A stretch of DNA of 64,000 nt from Chitinophaga dinghuensis (GCF_003259435.1 NZ_QLMA01000004.1:496001-560000), one strand, 5' to 3'. Positions 53,254-63,400 are shown, numbered from the stretch's first letter. Numbers and translations: made by a program. The notes: a model not told the origin generated them from the sequence alone.

Positions 53254-53667
53254 ATGAAAAAGGTTTGCTTTCTTTTTGTAGGTACTTGTTTTCTTTCATT
53301 TGGATCATTACAGGCACAGAATGTATTAGGGGCTGCCCAAAAAGCGGCGGCTGCTACCACCACGCTGGGAAATTCTGGCGGTATTGCCAACAATATCATG
53401 GGATCATTGACGCCCACTTTAGGATTGAATAATACGCAGCAGCCGAAGGTGCTGGATATGGTATCCGGCTTTTTGAAAAAGAAATCTGAAATTACGCCAT
53501 TGCAGCAGACTAACCCTACTGCCTATACGAGTAAATTCAGTGGATTGCAGGGAGGATTATTTTCAAAGTTGAAAGGGGTATTAACCGCTGCCCAGTATGC
53601 GAAGTTCCTTGGCTTGAAACCTAAAGCCAGCGATGCAACCAACGTATTATCACAATTATTTTTCTAG
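53254..53667 (+). CDS. Secreted hypothetical protein
   Basis: 137 residues from the ATG at 53254, with a signal peptide (KKVCFLFVGTCFLSFGSLQA). The mature part is rich in Ala, Gly, Leu and Gln and largely helical (VLDMVSGFLKKKSEITPLQQ, then LFSKLKGVLTAAQYAKFLGL). No family is recognised. A terminator follows. Confidence 0.6.
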   Translation: MKKVCFLFVGTCFLSFGSLQAQNVLGAAQKAAAATTTLGNSGGIANNIMGSLTPTLGLNNTQQPKVLDMVSGFLKKKSEITPLQQTNPTAYTSKFSGLQGGLFSKLKGVLTAAQYAKFLGLKPKASDATNVLSQLFF

Positions 53668-53691
53668 TATCTGATCGTTATTTTTTGTAAG

Positions 53692-53724
53692 CCTGTCTCT
53701 AACAATTAGAGACAGGTTTTTTTT
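53692..53724 (+). terminator. Terminator after the secreted hypothetical gene
   Basis: CCTGTCTCTAA pairs with TTAGAGACAGG around a 3-nt loop, followed by a run of eight T. Confidence 0.85.
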
Positions 53725-53758
53725 ATGTGTGGTGAGATGAATGCACAGGGAATTGTTA

Positions 53759-53766
53759 TATCTTCG
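53759..53766 (+). promoter_or_regulatory. Predicted -7 element (TATCTTCG) for the nuclease gene
   Basis: One mismatch from TAnnTTTG. It is 20 bp before the start codon at 53786, implying a very short leader. The same octamer occurs at 56484-56491. Confidence 0.35.
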
Positions 53767-53785
53767 CGCGCTCGTAACCTGCACT

Positions 53786-55216
53786 ATGCCACAGAGAAAA
53801 AGTAAGAGTAAAAGTAACAGTAATTCCCTCGTTATTATCCTGGCTATAATTGCGTTTGTAGTAACCTATTGCACCCGCAAATTCGCTTCTGATAAGGGAA
53901 AGGAGGTTCCTGTAAAAACCGCTCAAAAGAAAAAAACTTCCACAGCGAAGAAAACCAGGAATGAAATTTTCATTGAAAATTTTGAAACGGCTTCTCCTGT
54001 CAAAGAGAATTATAACAGTGAGGAAATCACTCTAAGCACTGGTCCCTGGATGTTGAAAGACGCTGTCATAGGCGCCAAAGACGAGGATGTGAAGTTGGGA
54101 AAACAATCGCTTCGTTTACGCGGTGGCGGTAGTGCTACAATGGATTTTGATATCAATGTGACGGGTACGGTAACGGTTACACTGAAACATGCTGCATATG
54201 GTTCCGATGCAGGGGGCTCCTGGGAGCTTTGGTATTCTGTGAATAAAGGACAGCGTTTCCTCCAGGCAGGGAATGCAGTTAGTACCACTGAACATGCCCT
54301 CCGTACTTCCACTTTTACTATTTCTACGGAGAAAACATTAAGACTACGTATACGCAGCAACGATAAGGATAATGGTCGTTTGAACTTTGATGCCGTGTCT
54401 GTCGTCCTCAGTTCATCGGCTACAGGCGGCAATACGCCTGCCGGCACAGAAAAATCTGTTCTGGGAGATGATGATAACCTGTTGCTGGGAAATCCAACGG
54501 ACGCTGTGGCGGCCATTGTATCTGCGAATAATTTCCTGATGGATAAAGGCTATTACAAATTGTCGTATAACCGCGACCGTGGTACGCCTAACTGGGTAAG
54601 CTGGCATATCTCTTCCAAAGATCTGGGACCTATGTCCAGGGCCAATGATTTCAGACCGGATGCTGATTTACCGGAGAGTTTCTACCAGGTAAGTCAGACC
54701 AGCTATATTGGAAGCGGATTTGACAGAGGACATAACTGTCCTTCCGGGGACCGAACCTTCAGCAGAGATGCCAATGAGGCTACTTTCCTCATGACCAACA
54801 TGATACCGCAGGCGCCGAACCATAATCAGCATTTATGGGCCAATTTGGAAAACTATACCCGCAGCCTGGTGAATGATGGCAATGAAGTATATGTCATCAT
54901 GGGTAGTTACGGTGTTGGAGGATATGGTGCGAAAGGCTTGAAAAAGAAAATTGACAGAGATAATATCACAGTACCGGATCATATCTGGAAGGTTATTGTG
55001 GTCATACCGGAAGGTAATAATGATCTGAAACGTATTGGCAGGAATACCCGTATCATCGCGGTGAATACGCCTAATAAGAATGATGTTAGTACCAAGTGGA
55101 GTGCTTATTTAACCACTATTGAAGAGATTGAACAAGCGGCTAATGTGAAGTTATTGAGCAATGTACCGGAAGCGATACGGCTGGAGCTGGTAAAAAAAAT
55201 CGATAATGGAAACTGA
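53786..55216 (+). CDS. Membrane-anchored DNA/RNA non-specific endonuclease (NucA family)
   Basis: 476 residues from the ATG at 53786. A basic Lys-Ser stretch (KSKSKSNSNS) precedes one membrane helix (15-30), so the enzyme is anchored with its body outside. A beta-sandwich, possibly carbohydrate-binding, spans about 60-215. The nuclease domain has DRGH at 313-316 with the catalytic His, then MTNMIPQAPNHNQHLWANLE with the metal-binding Asn. It would degrade DNA and RNA in the periplasm or outside. Starting at the upstream ATG (53741) would put the -7 element inside the gene. Confidence 0.87.
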   Translation: MPQRKSKSKSNSNSLVIILAIIAFVVTYCTRKFASDKGKEVPVKTAQKKKTSTAKKTRNEIFIENFETASPVKENYNSEEITLSTGPWMLKDAVIGAKDEDVKLGKQSLRLRGGGSATMDFDINVTGTVTVTLKHAAYGSDAGGSWELWYSVNKGQRFLQAGNAVSTTEHALRTSTFTISTEKTLRLRIRSNDKDNGRLNFDAVSVVLSSSATGGNTPAGTEKSVLGDDDNLLLGNPTDAVAAIVSANNFLMDKGYYKLSYNRDRGTPNWVSWHISSKDLGPMSRANDFRPDADLPESFYQVSQTSYIGSGFDRGHNCPSGDRTFSRDANEATFLMTNMIPQAPNHNQHLWANLENYTRSLVNDGNEVYVIMGSYGVGGYGAKGLKKKIDRDNITVPDHIWKVIVVIPEGNNDLKRIGRNTRIIAVNTPNKNDVSTKWSAYLTTIEEIEQAANVKLLSNVPEAIRLELVKKIDNGN

Positions 55217-55266
55217 TAGTTCGTCCGGGATATGTTATTTTCGGTGTCTTCAACCAAAGTAATGAT

Positions 55267-56454
55267 ATGCTCAAGGATAAAATCAGGCAACTAGCCCGGG
55301 AGCTACAGGCAAATGCTATTTCCCAAAGGCGTCATCTCCATACCCATCCGGAATTATCTTACAAGGAATTCCAGACGGCGGCTTTTATCGAGGCGCAACT
55401 GACGGCCATTGGATTGCCTTTTGAGCGAATGGCTAATACGGGAGTAGTGGCATTGGTGACTGGCAGGAAGTCGGCCTCCGATGCGGTGGTGGCGTTGCGT
55501 GCAGACATTGACGCCTTGCCCATACAGGAGTTGAATGAGGTGACGTACCGTTCCGCCAATCCTGGCGTCATGCACGCCTGCGGACATGATGTACACACGT
55601 CTTCCTTATTATCTACTGCGGCTATTCTTACTCAAATGCAGTCCGATTTTTCCGGGACTGTAAAATTTATTTTTCAACCGGCGGAGGAACTGATTCCTGG
55701 TGGCGCCAGTATGATGATCAGGGAAGGGGTATTGCAAAATCCCAAGCCGGATTATGTATTGGGCCAGCATACCATGCCGGAGCTGGAAGCGGGTAAGGTA
55801 GGATTTCGTGGGGGCCGTTATATGGCCAGCAACGACGAAATTTTTATTACCGTGAAAGGAAAGGGAAGTCATGGCGCAATGCCTTACCTGGGAATAGATC
55901 CGGTGGTTATCGCCTGTCATATTATCACAGGGCTGCAGCAGATTGTAAGTAGAAGAGCGAATCCGATGATGCCTTCTGTTTTATCGTTTGGAAAGATGAC
56001 CGCTAACGGCGCCACCAATGTTATTCCAGACGAAGTGCGGATAGAGGGAACCTTCAGGTCAATGGATGAAACCTGGAGAAAATCGGCGCTAGATAAGATT
56101 CGTAAGATGGCTGTATCCATCGCTGAAGGCATGGAGGCGGATTGTATAGTCGATATCCAGCAAGGGTATCCGGTGCTGATCAATGATGATGCATTGACTG
56201 CCGCTGCAAGGGCGCATGCCATTGAATTCCTGGGTCAGGAGAATGTGGTGGACCTGGATATATGGATGGCGGCGGAGGATTTCGCGTATTATAGTCATGC
56301 GGCGGAGGCCTGCTTTTATCGGCTGGGAGTACGCAATGAAACCAGAGGAATCATATCCGGATTACATACTGCGACTTTTGATGCGGATGAAAAATGTCTG
56401 GAAACCGGTCCTGGATTGATGACTTACCTGGCCCTGAAAACCCTGGGTAACTAA
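55267..56454 (+). CDS. M20D-family amidohydrolase (N-acyl-amino-acid hydrolase type)
   Basis: 395 residues without signal peptide. Motifs: HTHPELSYKEFQT, then the metal-binding MHACGHDVHTSSLL, the QPAEELIPGGASMM acidic pair, and GQHTMPELEAGKVGFRGG. It should remove the acyl group from N-acyl amino acids or similar amides with zinc or another divalent metal. Length and order are normal for the family. The gene is on its own, 50 bp after the nuclease gene. Confidence 0.87.
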   Translation: MLKDKIRQLARELQANAISQRRHLHTHPELSYKEFQTAAFIEAQLTAIGLPFERMANTGVVALVTGRKSASDAVVALRADIDALPIQELNEVTYRSANPGVMHACGHDVHTSSLLSTAAILTQMQSDFSGTVKFIFQPAEELIPGGASMMIREGVLQNPKPDYVLGQHTMPELEAGKVGFRGGRYMASNDEIFITVKGKGSHGAMPYLGIDPVVIACHIITGLQQIVSRRANPMMPSVLSFGKMTANGATNVIPDEVRIEGTFRSMDETWRKSALDKIRKMAVSIAEGMEADCIVDIQQGYPVLINDDALTAAARAHAIEFLGQENVVDLDIWMAAEDFAYYSHAAEACFYRLGVRNETRGIISGLHTATFDADEKCLETGPGLMTYLALKTLGN

Positions 56455-56483
56455 GTCTTTTTATAAATTAAAAAAATTATATA

Positions 56484-56491
56484 TATCTTCG
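56484..56491 (+). promoter_or_regulatory. Predicted -7 element (TATCTTCG) for the lipoprotein gene
   Basis: The same octamer as upstream of the nuclease, 15 bp before the ATG at 56507. Transcription would start only about 10 bp before the coding region. Confidence 0.35.
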
Positions 56492-56506
56492 CGGCAAATC
56501 TTACCT

Positions 56507-57211
56507 ATGAAATTGCTGTCGATCAAAACTGTTTGTCTGGCCACCGTAGCTGCATTTTTATTTTCCTGTAATAAAGAAGTGCTTGTTGAACCTAATATCA
56601 ACGGACCTGTGCCTGTTAATCCGGGAGGAAATCCTGATCCGGGAAATGGAAACGGGAATGGAAATGGTAACAGCAATAGTATTCAGGGAACTTACAAGGT
56701 AGTATTTATGTCCCAGGATGGCGTGTCTACTACTGTTAGTGGAGTGGGAGCTGATCGTACTCAGGTGAAATATACCTACACCACTACGTACGAGAAATTT
56801 ACGGGTACATATAACTTTGATAGTAAGAATATTAACCTGAAAGGGTTTGGCTATACTTTTAACATGCAGGGAATAATGAGGATAACAGGTGGCGGATTTG
56901 ATGATAGCATGCCATATGGAGGTCCTGCTACCATGACGTTTCCTGACAATAGTTCCCCTTATCAGTTGAAAGGCACAGATTCCATTATCACCAAGACAAT
57001 GATGGGTGGAGGATCTATCAATGGTACACCTACCAGTTCAAACCCAAGTGGTTTACAGGATACGCAAACGCTTTATTATACTTTCTCCGGAGATACCCTG
57101 ATCATGAAAATGCGTGCTGTTATTAGTAATCGCGAGATGGTTCAGGATGGACAGTTAGTCGTGGGCAATGGTTACACGAATGCTCTTATGAAAATGGTGA
57201 GAGTGAAATAG
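56507..57211 (+). CDS. Lipoprotein with Gly/Asn-rich linker
   Basis: 234 residues with a lipobox (AFLFSC, Cys22). Residues 40-61 are a low-complexity linker (NPGGNPDPGNGNGNGNGN). The rest is rich in Thr, Ser and Gly with a beta-strand pattern, resembling lipocalin-like domains of Bacteroidota lipoproteins (IQGTYKVVFMSQDGVSTTVS, TLYYTFSGDTLIMKMRAVIS). No family can be named with certainty. Terminator just after. Confidence 0.65.
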   Translation: MKLLSIKTVCLATVAAFLFSCNKEVLVEPNINGPVPVNPGGNPDPGNGNGNGNGNSNSIQGTYKVVFMSQDGVSTTVSGVGADRTQVKYTYTTTYEKFTGTYNFDSKNINLKGFGYTFNMQGIMRITGGGFDDSMPYGGPATMTFPDNSSPYQLKGTDSIITKTMMGGGSINGTPTSSNPSGLQDTQTLYYTFSGDTLIMKMRAVISNREMVQDGQLVVGNGYTNALMKMVRVK

Positions 57212-57233
57212 TATAATACCCGCTAAAATTTTT

Positions 57234-57265
57234 AAGGAGATGTAGACTACATCTCCTTTTTTTAT
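57234..57265 (+). terminator. Terminator after the Gly/Asn-rich lipoprotein gene
   Basis: AAGGAGATGTA pairs with TACATCTCCTT around a 3-nt loop, followed by a T run. Confidence 0.85.
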
Positions 57266-57341
57266 TTTCTTTTTTTCCCGATCAGAAAAAACAACTGAAT
57301 AATTTTTCCCGATTTCGAAAACTTTCCCGCTTTTCGAATGA

Positions 57342-57349
57342 TACTTTTG
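57342..57349 (+). promoter_or_regulatory. Predicted -7 element for the ECF sigma operon
   Basis: TACTTTTG matches TAnnTTTG, 25 bp before the ATG at 57374. This argues against the earlier in-frame ATG at 57338. Confidence 0.4.
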
Positions 57350-57373
57350 CGCTCGTATTTTAAAGCGGTACTG

Positions 57374-57979
57374 ATGGATAAACCGGAAATAGCCGTTTTG
57401 TGGAATGGTTTACTGGAGGGAGATGAACAATTACTACTGGGCCTCTACGAAGCCTGGTATCCGGGATTACTTCGTTATGGACTGCGTATTACGCAAGACA
57501 AAGAACTTATTCAGGATACGATTAATCAGACCTTTCTGTACTTCTGGCAAAACAGGGATACGCTTACATCTGTGATGGTACCGGAAGCCTATATGCTGAC
57601 TTCATTCCGCCGGCGCTTACTGCGTGCCGCAGGTAGTGGCAAGCACCGGCTACAGTTTCCCGGCGAATGGGAGGTAGATGATGATACGGAGATGGTAGAG
57701 GATTCGCATGAAATGTTTCTGATCAATCATATCCGGATTCAGGAAGTAGAGGCGGTGTTGCTCCGCGCTATTAAACGACTGTCTGCCAGGAAGCAGGAAC
57801 TCATCCGGTTAAAATATTATGAAGGGCTGAGCTACAGCGAAATGGCTGCCAGAACCGGATTAACAGAAAGAACGATATACAACAAAATACATGAAGCCGT
57901 GAAAACGCTGCGTGACCAACTGACAGCAGACGGCCATTCAAATAATATGATCTCCGCCATCCAGTATTTATTACTGTAA
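57374..57979 (+). CDS. ECF-type RNA polymerase sigma factor (FecI-like)
   Basis: A 201-residue sigma-70-family factor. Region 2 is at about 30-70 (GLLRYGLRITQDKELIQDTI, TFLYFWQNRD) and region 4 at about 134-190 (RLSARKQELIRLKYYEGLSY, SEMAARTGLTERTIYNKIHE). Start at 57374 because the promoter element lies before it. It is followed 66 bp on by a FecR-type anti-sigma gene and a TonB receptor, so it is expected to turn on that uptake operon when the receptor binds its ligand. Confidence 0.88.
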   Translation: MDKPEIAVLWNGLLEGDEQLLLGLYEAWYPGLLRYGLRITQDKELIQDTINQTFLYFWQNRDTLTSVMVPEAYMLTSFRRRLLRAAGSGKHRLQFPGEWEVDDDTEMVEDSHEMFLINHIRIQEVEAVLLRAIKRLSARKQELIRLKYYEGLSYSEMAARTGLTERTIYNKIHEAVKTLRDQLTADGHSNNMISAIQYLLL

Positions 57980-58045
57980 AAAAAATGTTTTAAAAAGCGG
58001 GTAAAAAATGCAGGGGAGTCTGCTCTTTATGTAAAGCACTTACAA

Positions 58046-59050
58046 ATGCAGCAGTCTATTACTACAGCATATCTTGTAACAACAGATTCATTTATTCATT
58101 ATTGCCTACGCACTAATGAAACTGATTTTCTGTACTGGCAAGCCTATGTCATTCAATATCCCGAACATCGTTCTGTTATCGAACAGGCGAAGCAGATGGT
58201 ATTGACAATGCATCTGTATGGCCAACAGGAAGAGATCCGGGAACAAAAAGAAAAGTTGCGGCAGTTGCTGCATTCCAACGAGGATGCCGTTATTGTTGGT
58301 ATCGGTAAAAGGCGCTTTTATTATCATTTACGTATAGCCGTTGCAGTTATATGTATAGTAGCGGTTGGATTAGCGGCCTTTTTCTATAAACCGAAACGTA
58401 CGGTCATTACTGTTAGTACCGCCAGGGGGGAGGTGAAAGAGGTGCTATTACCGGATAGCTCGGTAGTATGGATGAATGCTGGTAGCAGGATGGAGTATAC
58501 TACTGATTTTTCCTACGGAAGACATGTAACCCTCGCCGATGGAGAGGCTTTTTTTGAGGTCAGGCATGATAGCAGACGTCCGTTTACAGTAAAAACGGGC
58601 TCTGGACTGGAAGTGAAAGATCTGGGTACCACCTTTAATGTAAGTACTTATGCCGGGCAGGAAGAACGTGTGGCCGTACATAGCGGATTGGTGGCAGTAA
58701 GTAACAGTAAATATATAGCAGATAGTATAACCGCAGGGGAAATGATTACGGGAGACCGCCAGTCTGCAGCACTGAAACGCTCCACTATGCAACTATCGGG
58801 CGCCGACTGGCGAACAGGCTACATCCGGCTGGATAATGTCAGTTTCTCTATGTTGAAAGAAGTGATAGAAAGAACATATGATGTAACTGTAGTTTTTGAT
58901 GATCCTTCATTGGCCACGTGCCGTATCACCACTGCCTTCCAACGAAAAGACGATATCCGTCAGACACTGAAAGCGCTGCAACTGATCTATGGTATTAGCT
59001 CGCGTCAGGTGGGTAATACAATTCATATAGCAGGAAATGCCTGCAAATAA
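58046..59050 (+). CDS. FecR-family anti-sigma factor
   Basis: 334 residues. The N-terminal cytoplasmic region (about 1-90) should bind the sigma factor. One membrane helix follows (about 95-113, IAVAVICIVAVGLAAFF). The periplasmic FecR domain (VSTARGEVKEVLLPDSSVVW, then GEAFFEVRHDSRRPFTVKTG) and a DUF4974-like C-terminus (LKEVIERTYDVTVVFDDPSL) complete it. It passes the signal from the TonB receptor's STN domain to the sigma factor. The receptor gene starts 9 bp later. Confidence 0.9.
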   Translation: MQQSITTAYLVTTDSFIHYCLRTNETDFLYWQAYVIQYPEHRSVIEQAKQMVLTMHLYGQQEEIREQKEKLRQLLHSNEDAVIVGIGKRRFYYHLRIAVAVICIVAVGLAAFFYKPKRTVITVSTARGEVKEVLLPDSSVVWMNAGSRMEYTTDFSYGRHVTLADGEAFFEVRHDSRRPFTVKTGSGLEVKDLGTTFNVSTYAGQEERVAVHSGLVAVSNSKYIADSITAGEMITGDRQSAALKRSTMQLSGADWRTGYIRLDNVSFSMLKEVIERTYDVTVVFDDPSLATCRITTAFQRKDDIRQTLKALQLIYGISSRQVGNTIHIAGNACK

Positions 59051-59059
59051 TTTATAGCG

Positions 59060-62041
59060 ATGAAATTATTCTCTAAGCCCGGGCGACTATGGGTACTGGC
59101 TATTATTTTGTGGTGCCCATTGGCGACATTCAGCCAGGAAAAGAACAAATTATTTACTGCCAATATACCTGCCGGTACGTTAGCAGGTTCCATTCAATAT
59201 CTGTCGCGGTTAACAGGAACGGTTTTTACCTATAATCCGGAAGAGCTGGCACACGTAAAAGTGGCGGCCAGGAATGTAACGCAGCAATCCGTCCGACAGA
59301 TACTGCATGTTATATTAGAAGGTAGCGGATTTACGTATATCCATAACAGTAACGGATATATTATTCATGCTACAAAGGGAACAGTTGCCGCTGAAAAAAG
59401 TGCTGCCGCAATACCGGTACTTTTCAGAGGGAAAGTTATTGATGAGAAAGGGCGGGCACTGGAATTTGCCAGTGTGCTGTTGAAAGAAACCGGCGCCCAG
59501 CAAACAACTGACTACAATGGCATATTTGTATTCCGCATTCCCGACGGCAGCGTGTCTTCCCATATTTCCATTTCCTACGTTGGCAAACAAACCATTGAAA
59601 CCGTACTGACGCCGGACATTTATCTGCGCCAGCCCACCTTTCAATTGAAAGAACTGAGTCTGACCCTGGAAGGTATTCATGTAAATGCCATTCAGAAGGG
59701 AACGAACTCCAGTTCTTCCATAGTATTCGACAGAGAAATGATTGAACAATCGCAGGCATTTTCTCTGGCAGACATTATGAATATGCTTCCGGGCAGGGAA
59801 GTTAAAGTGCCGGATATGTTGAACGTACAGTCGCTCACGCTCCGTACTGCCGCATTGAATAATGCCGCGATGATTAACTCCATGGGAACAGCCATCATAG
59901 TGGATGATATTGCCCGTTCCAATGATGCCAATATGCAGGCAAAGAGTCTTTCTATGTTTGGTAATTCCACTTCCACCCTGAGGGTTTCCGGTAAAAATAG
60001 TTTTGATGTACCCTTCCAGGGCCAGGACCTGCGCGATATCCCGCTGAATAATGTGGAGCGAATAGAAGTTATTTCCGGGATACCATCTGCTAAGTACGGG
60101 AATGTTACCAGTGGGGCAGTTATCATAGATCGTCAGGCCGGGGCTACTCCATTCCAGGCCAGGGTGGGCATTATTGGATATACTACCCAATACAGTTTGA
60201 GCAAAGGTATTAAGCTGGGAGAGAAGTTGGGCGCCATGAACTTTTCCATTAATCACCTGAGGAGCAATGCAGATCCGAGGAGTCTTTTACAGAGTTATAA
60301 CAGGACCACACTGGATTTGATGTGGACAGAAAGATTTTCCAGTAAGTTGAAAAATACGATCTCGCTTACATATGGTTATCGGAACGACAATATTAAAATG
60401 GACCCGGAAGATACCCGTGAACAGCGACTGTATTCAAAGTCTAACAGTTTAATTCTCACAGATAGGATTAGTTATAATGTGGGTAAGAAGTGGTTGCAAG
60501 ACATTCGGCTGAGCATGGGCTTCACGAAGGCAAGACAGGAGTCTTATTCGCAATTCGCCATGAACGGAGATCCTAAGCCTATTGGAGATAAAGATACTAC
60601 AGGCGTTTACGAAGGATATTATATCCCTGGCACTTATATGGCTGTAGATCACGTTCTGGGCAGACCCAGCACCGCCAATGCAAGTTTAAATCTGAATGGA
60701 AATATCAGATGGCTGGGCATGGATCACCAATGGAGTGGCGGCGCCAGTATGGACTATACGGCCAATAATGGGGAAGGGGTTATCGTAGATCCGAATACGC
60801 CAAGGTTTGTGAATCAGAGATATCAGAACCAACGTCCCTATTCCTATGAATATCTTCCTGCCACAGTAAATACAGGGATTTACCTACAGGATCATGTGGA
60901 GTTATTCCCATTTGGGCATAAGCTCACGCTGGACCCCGGGCTGCGATATGATATGCAGAACGGTTGGGGTATACTCCAGCCTCGTATTAATACGGCCTAT
61001 GCGATATCTGAAAAACTCACCACCACTTTAAGTTATGGCGTGAGCTCCAAATCGCCGCCCATGTCTTATCGTTATCCGGCGCCTTCCTATTTTGATTTGC
61101 CGGTGTTGGATGTGTACAATGAAGATCCTGCCAAACGTATATACCTCGTGTATACAGAGAAGGTAGCGCATGATAACAGCTATCTCAAACCGATGAAGGC
61201 GATGCAGTTGGAAGGTGGTTTGAAGTATACAGACAGATTATTCAGCGGCTCTCTGTTTGCGTTTTATAAAATGAACAGAGATGGTTTCAATGTATCGTCC
61301 AGTATGAGAAAATTCATGCTGCCCGCCTATGACTATGTGATTGAAGATGGTAAACTCAGATACTGGCCTACCGGGAAGTCGCAACTAAAAGTGGGTTTGT
61401 TTGATAATGTGGCCGCAAATGATATCAGTACAGACGATATGGGACTGGATCTGTTATTGAGTACAGCCAAAGTACCTGCTATTGCCACTAGTTTCAGCCT
61501 TTCCAGTTTTCTGTATTATAGTCGCTATGGAAGCAGCCTTTTAAAATATAGTTTCAAAGACGCTTCTCAGTTAGTCACCAATGGTATTTGGTATGGCGTA
61601 TTTGCGCCGCTGAATTATCAGTCATGGGCCATGAACTCTCGTCTGAATACTTCTACGCATATTCCTAAACTTGGATTTATCGTGAATCTTACCGCCAATT
61701 TCGCCATTTACAAAAGGCAGCGGAATATCGGGAATTCCGGTCAGCCACTGGGATATGTAGACATCAACAGCATATATCACGATATCAGCGAATTGGCGGC
61801 TGACAGCCCGATTCGTCAGGCATTAGGATTATATGATCTCTCCGCTTCAGATAACTCCGATCCTTACTACATGAGTATTAGCATGCAGGTGATAAAGGAA
61901 ATTAAGAAGAAGATCAAATTCTCTGTCAACGCCTATAACATCTTTAACATACTGAATAAAAAATATAGCGACATCTCCAAAACAGTAAGGGAACTTACTC
62001 AGCCTGTAGTGCTATCCGGAGAAATTTCATTCAAATTCTAA
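59060..62041 (+). CDS. TonB-dependent outer membrane receptor with STN signalling domain
   Basis: 993 residues with a signal peptide (MKLFSKPGRLWVLAIILWCP, ending FSQ). The STN domain (about 32-95) contacts FecR. A carboxypeptidase-regulatory-like domain follows (about 120-200, FRGKVIDEKGRALEFASVLL). The plug is near 215-370 (MIEQSQAFSLADIMNMLPGR to VERIEVISGIPSAKYGNVTS) and the rest is a 22-strand-type barrel ending in Phe (ISFKF). It is trans-regulated through FecR and the sigma factor upstream. No SusD-like gene is next to it, so glycan uptake is not the first guess; a metal complex or small ligand is as likely. Confidence 0.92.
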   Translation: MKLFSKPGRLWVLAIILWCPLATFSQEKNKLFTANIPAGTLAGSIQYLSRLTGTVFTYNPEELAHVKVAARNVTQQSVRQILHVILEGSGFTYIHNSNGYIIHATKGTVAAEKSAAAIPVLFRGKVIDEKGRALEFASVLLKETGAQQTTDYNGIFVFRIPDGSVSSHISISYVGKQTIETVLTPDIYLRQPTFQLKELSLTLEGIHVNAIQKGTNSSSSIVFDREMIEQSQAFSLADIMNMLPGREVKVPDMLNVQSLTLRTAALNNAAMINSMGTAIIVDDIARSNDANMQAKSLSMFGNSTSTLRVSGKNSFDVPFQGQDLRDIPLNNVERIEVISGIPSAKYGNVTSGAVIIDRQAGATPFQARVGIIGYTTQYSLSKGIKLGEKLGAMNFSINHLRSNADPRSLLQSYNRTTLDLMWTERFSSKLKNTISLTYGYRNDNIKMDPEDTREQRLYSKSNSLILTDRISYNVGKKWLQDIRLSMGFTKARQESYSQFAMNGDPKPIGDKDTTGVYEGYYIPGTYMAVDHVLGRPSTANASLNLNGNIRWLGMDHQWSGGASMDYTANNGEGVIVDPNTPRFVNQRYQNQRPYSYEYLPATVNTGIYLQDHVELFPFGHKLTLDPGLRYDMQNGWGILQPRINTAYAISEKLTTTLSYGVSSKSPPMSYRYPAPSYFDLPVLDVYNEDPAKRIYLVYTEKVAHDNSYLKPMKAMQLEGGLKYTDRLFSGSLFAFYKMNRDGFNVSSSMRKFMLPAYDYVIEDGKLRYWPTGKSQLKVGLFDNVAANDISTDDMGLDLLLSTAKVPAIATSFSLSSFLYYSRYGSSLLKYSFKDASQLVTNGIWYGVFAPLNYQSWAMNSRLNTSTHIPKLGFIVNLTANFAIYKRQRNIGNSGQPLGYVDINSIYHDISELAADSPIRQALGLYDLSASDNSDPYYMSISMQVIKEIKKKIKFSVNAYNIFNILNKKYSDISKTVRELTQPVVLSGEISFKF

Positions 62042-62051
62042 ATTGGAAATC

Positions 62052-63392
62052 ATGAGAAACATATTCATTGCAATTATTAGCATTTTGTTGTTGGGCGCTT
62101 GCAGTAAGGAGAAAGGAGCCACACTGCATCCGGTAGATATCAACGTTGTACTACGTTTATCCGGTGATCAGGAAGGTATTGCGATACCGTACAAAGGGGC
62201 CACTGTTAGTATGATTAATCAGACAAGCAGTACTAAATATTCCGCGAGTATCACGACAGATACCAACAATGTAGTATTCCATCAGGTGGTGCCAGGAAAT
62301 TATCAGATCTCGGTGGAATTACAATTGAGTGCAGCAGATTACGAAAAAGCAACTGGTCAGAAAGTAAGCGGTTCCGTTATTTTCACGGGCACGGCTACTG
62401 CAAATGCGGTGGAACTGACGAATAGTATTACCGTGGATGTACATACCGGTGGTGGTACAGAAGCATGGGTAATCAAGCAGATTTATTACGCGGGCTCTAA
62501 TGTAAAAGACGGCGCATCTTTCAGGGATCAGTTTATCGAAATCTATAACAATTCAGATCAGTTGATGTACGCCGACAGTCTGTACTTTGCACAAGTAGCC
62601 GGGGTGAATGCTGCTTTATCTGGACTGGATATCAGCAAGGGATGGTATATTCCTGCCACTGGTCAGTATGATTGGAGTTTGTCTGCCGGCAATAATGTGG
62701 CAGATGCTAATACTGCCTATATCTATTCCGGATGTATTTTTCGTATACCCGGCAACGGTAAGACCTATCCGGTAGGACCTGGCAAAAGCATTATCATCGC
62801 TTCCACCGCAATTAATCACAAAGTACCCTTTATTGATATTACCGGGAAAGAAGTGCCTGTGCGGAATCCTGATCTGACAGTAGATCTGAGCAAAGCAGAG
62901 TTTGATGTATACATGGGCGATTTCCCTGGAAAGTCGCCATTAAGTTCCGATCTGAAAACATCCGTGCCACATATGGTAGTCATTGCGAATGTCAACCGGG
63001 ATTTGATTTTGGATAATCTGGGAAGAGATGGATATATGCTGTTTAAAACAACCGCTAATATCAAGGATGAATGGCAACAGTTTAAAATGCCGGGAGCGTC
63101 GGTTACAGAAGATAAAACCTATTTCCGCATGCCTAAAGCTGCGATGGAAATTTATGATGGCGTAGAGATACAGCCTACCACGATGGCGAGTCGTACGCCA
63201 AAACGTTTGCCGGTAGACCTGGATGCAGGATTTTCCTATGTGCCGAACGGCTCCTATTCCAGTCAGGCTATCCTTCGTAAGACGCAGAAAACGGTCAATG
63301 GTCGTGTTGTATTACAGGATACCAATAACTCTATTCTTGATTTTGTGGTGATTAAGGCAGATCCTTCTAAGGAAGCCTTTACCAGTAAATAA
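62052..63392 (+). CDS. DUF4876-type lipoprotein
   Basis: 446 residues from the ATG at 62052; a TTG at 62043 is in frame but adds only MEI. The lipobox is LLLGAC (Cys17). The N-terminal part resembles a carboxypeptidase-like/beta-sandwich domain (GATVSMINQTSSTKYSASIT), and residues 140-446 match DUF4876 as I remember it (WVIKQIYYAGSNVKDGASFR, FIEIYNNSDQLMYADSLYFA). Such proteins are found after TonB receptors. It starts 10 bp after the receptor gene. Probably an outer-surface ligand-binding partner. Confidence 0.8.
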   Translation: MRNIFIAIISILLLGACSKEKGATLHPVDINVVLRLSGDQEGIAIPYKGATVSMINQTSSTKYSASITTDTNNVVFHQVVPGNYQISVELQLSAADYEKATGQKVSGSVIFTGTATANAVELTNSITVDVHTGGGTEAWVIKQIYYAGSNVKDGASFRDQFIEIYNNSDQLMYADSLYFAQVAGVNAALSGLDISKGWYIPATGQYDWSLSAGNNVADANTAYIYSGCIFRIPGNGKTYPVGPGKSIIIASTAINHKVPFIDITGKEVPVRNPDLTVDLSKAEFDVYMGDFPGKSPLSSDLKTSVPHMVVIANVNRDLILDNLGRDGYMLFKTTANIKDEWQQFKMPGASVTEDKTYFRMPKAAMEIYDGVEIQPTTMASRTPKRLPVDLDAGFSYVPNGSYSSQAILRKTQKTVNGRVVLQDTNNSILDFVVIKADPSKEAFTSK

Positions 63393-63400
63393 TTCCTCTT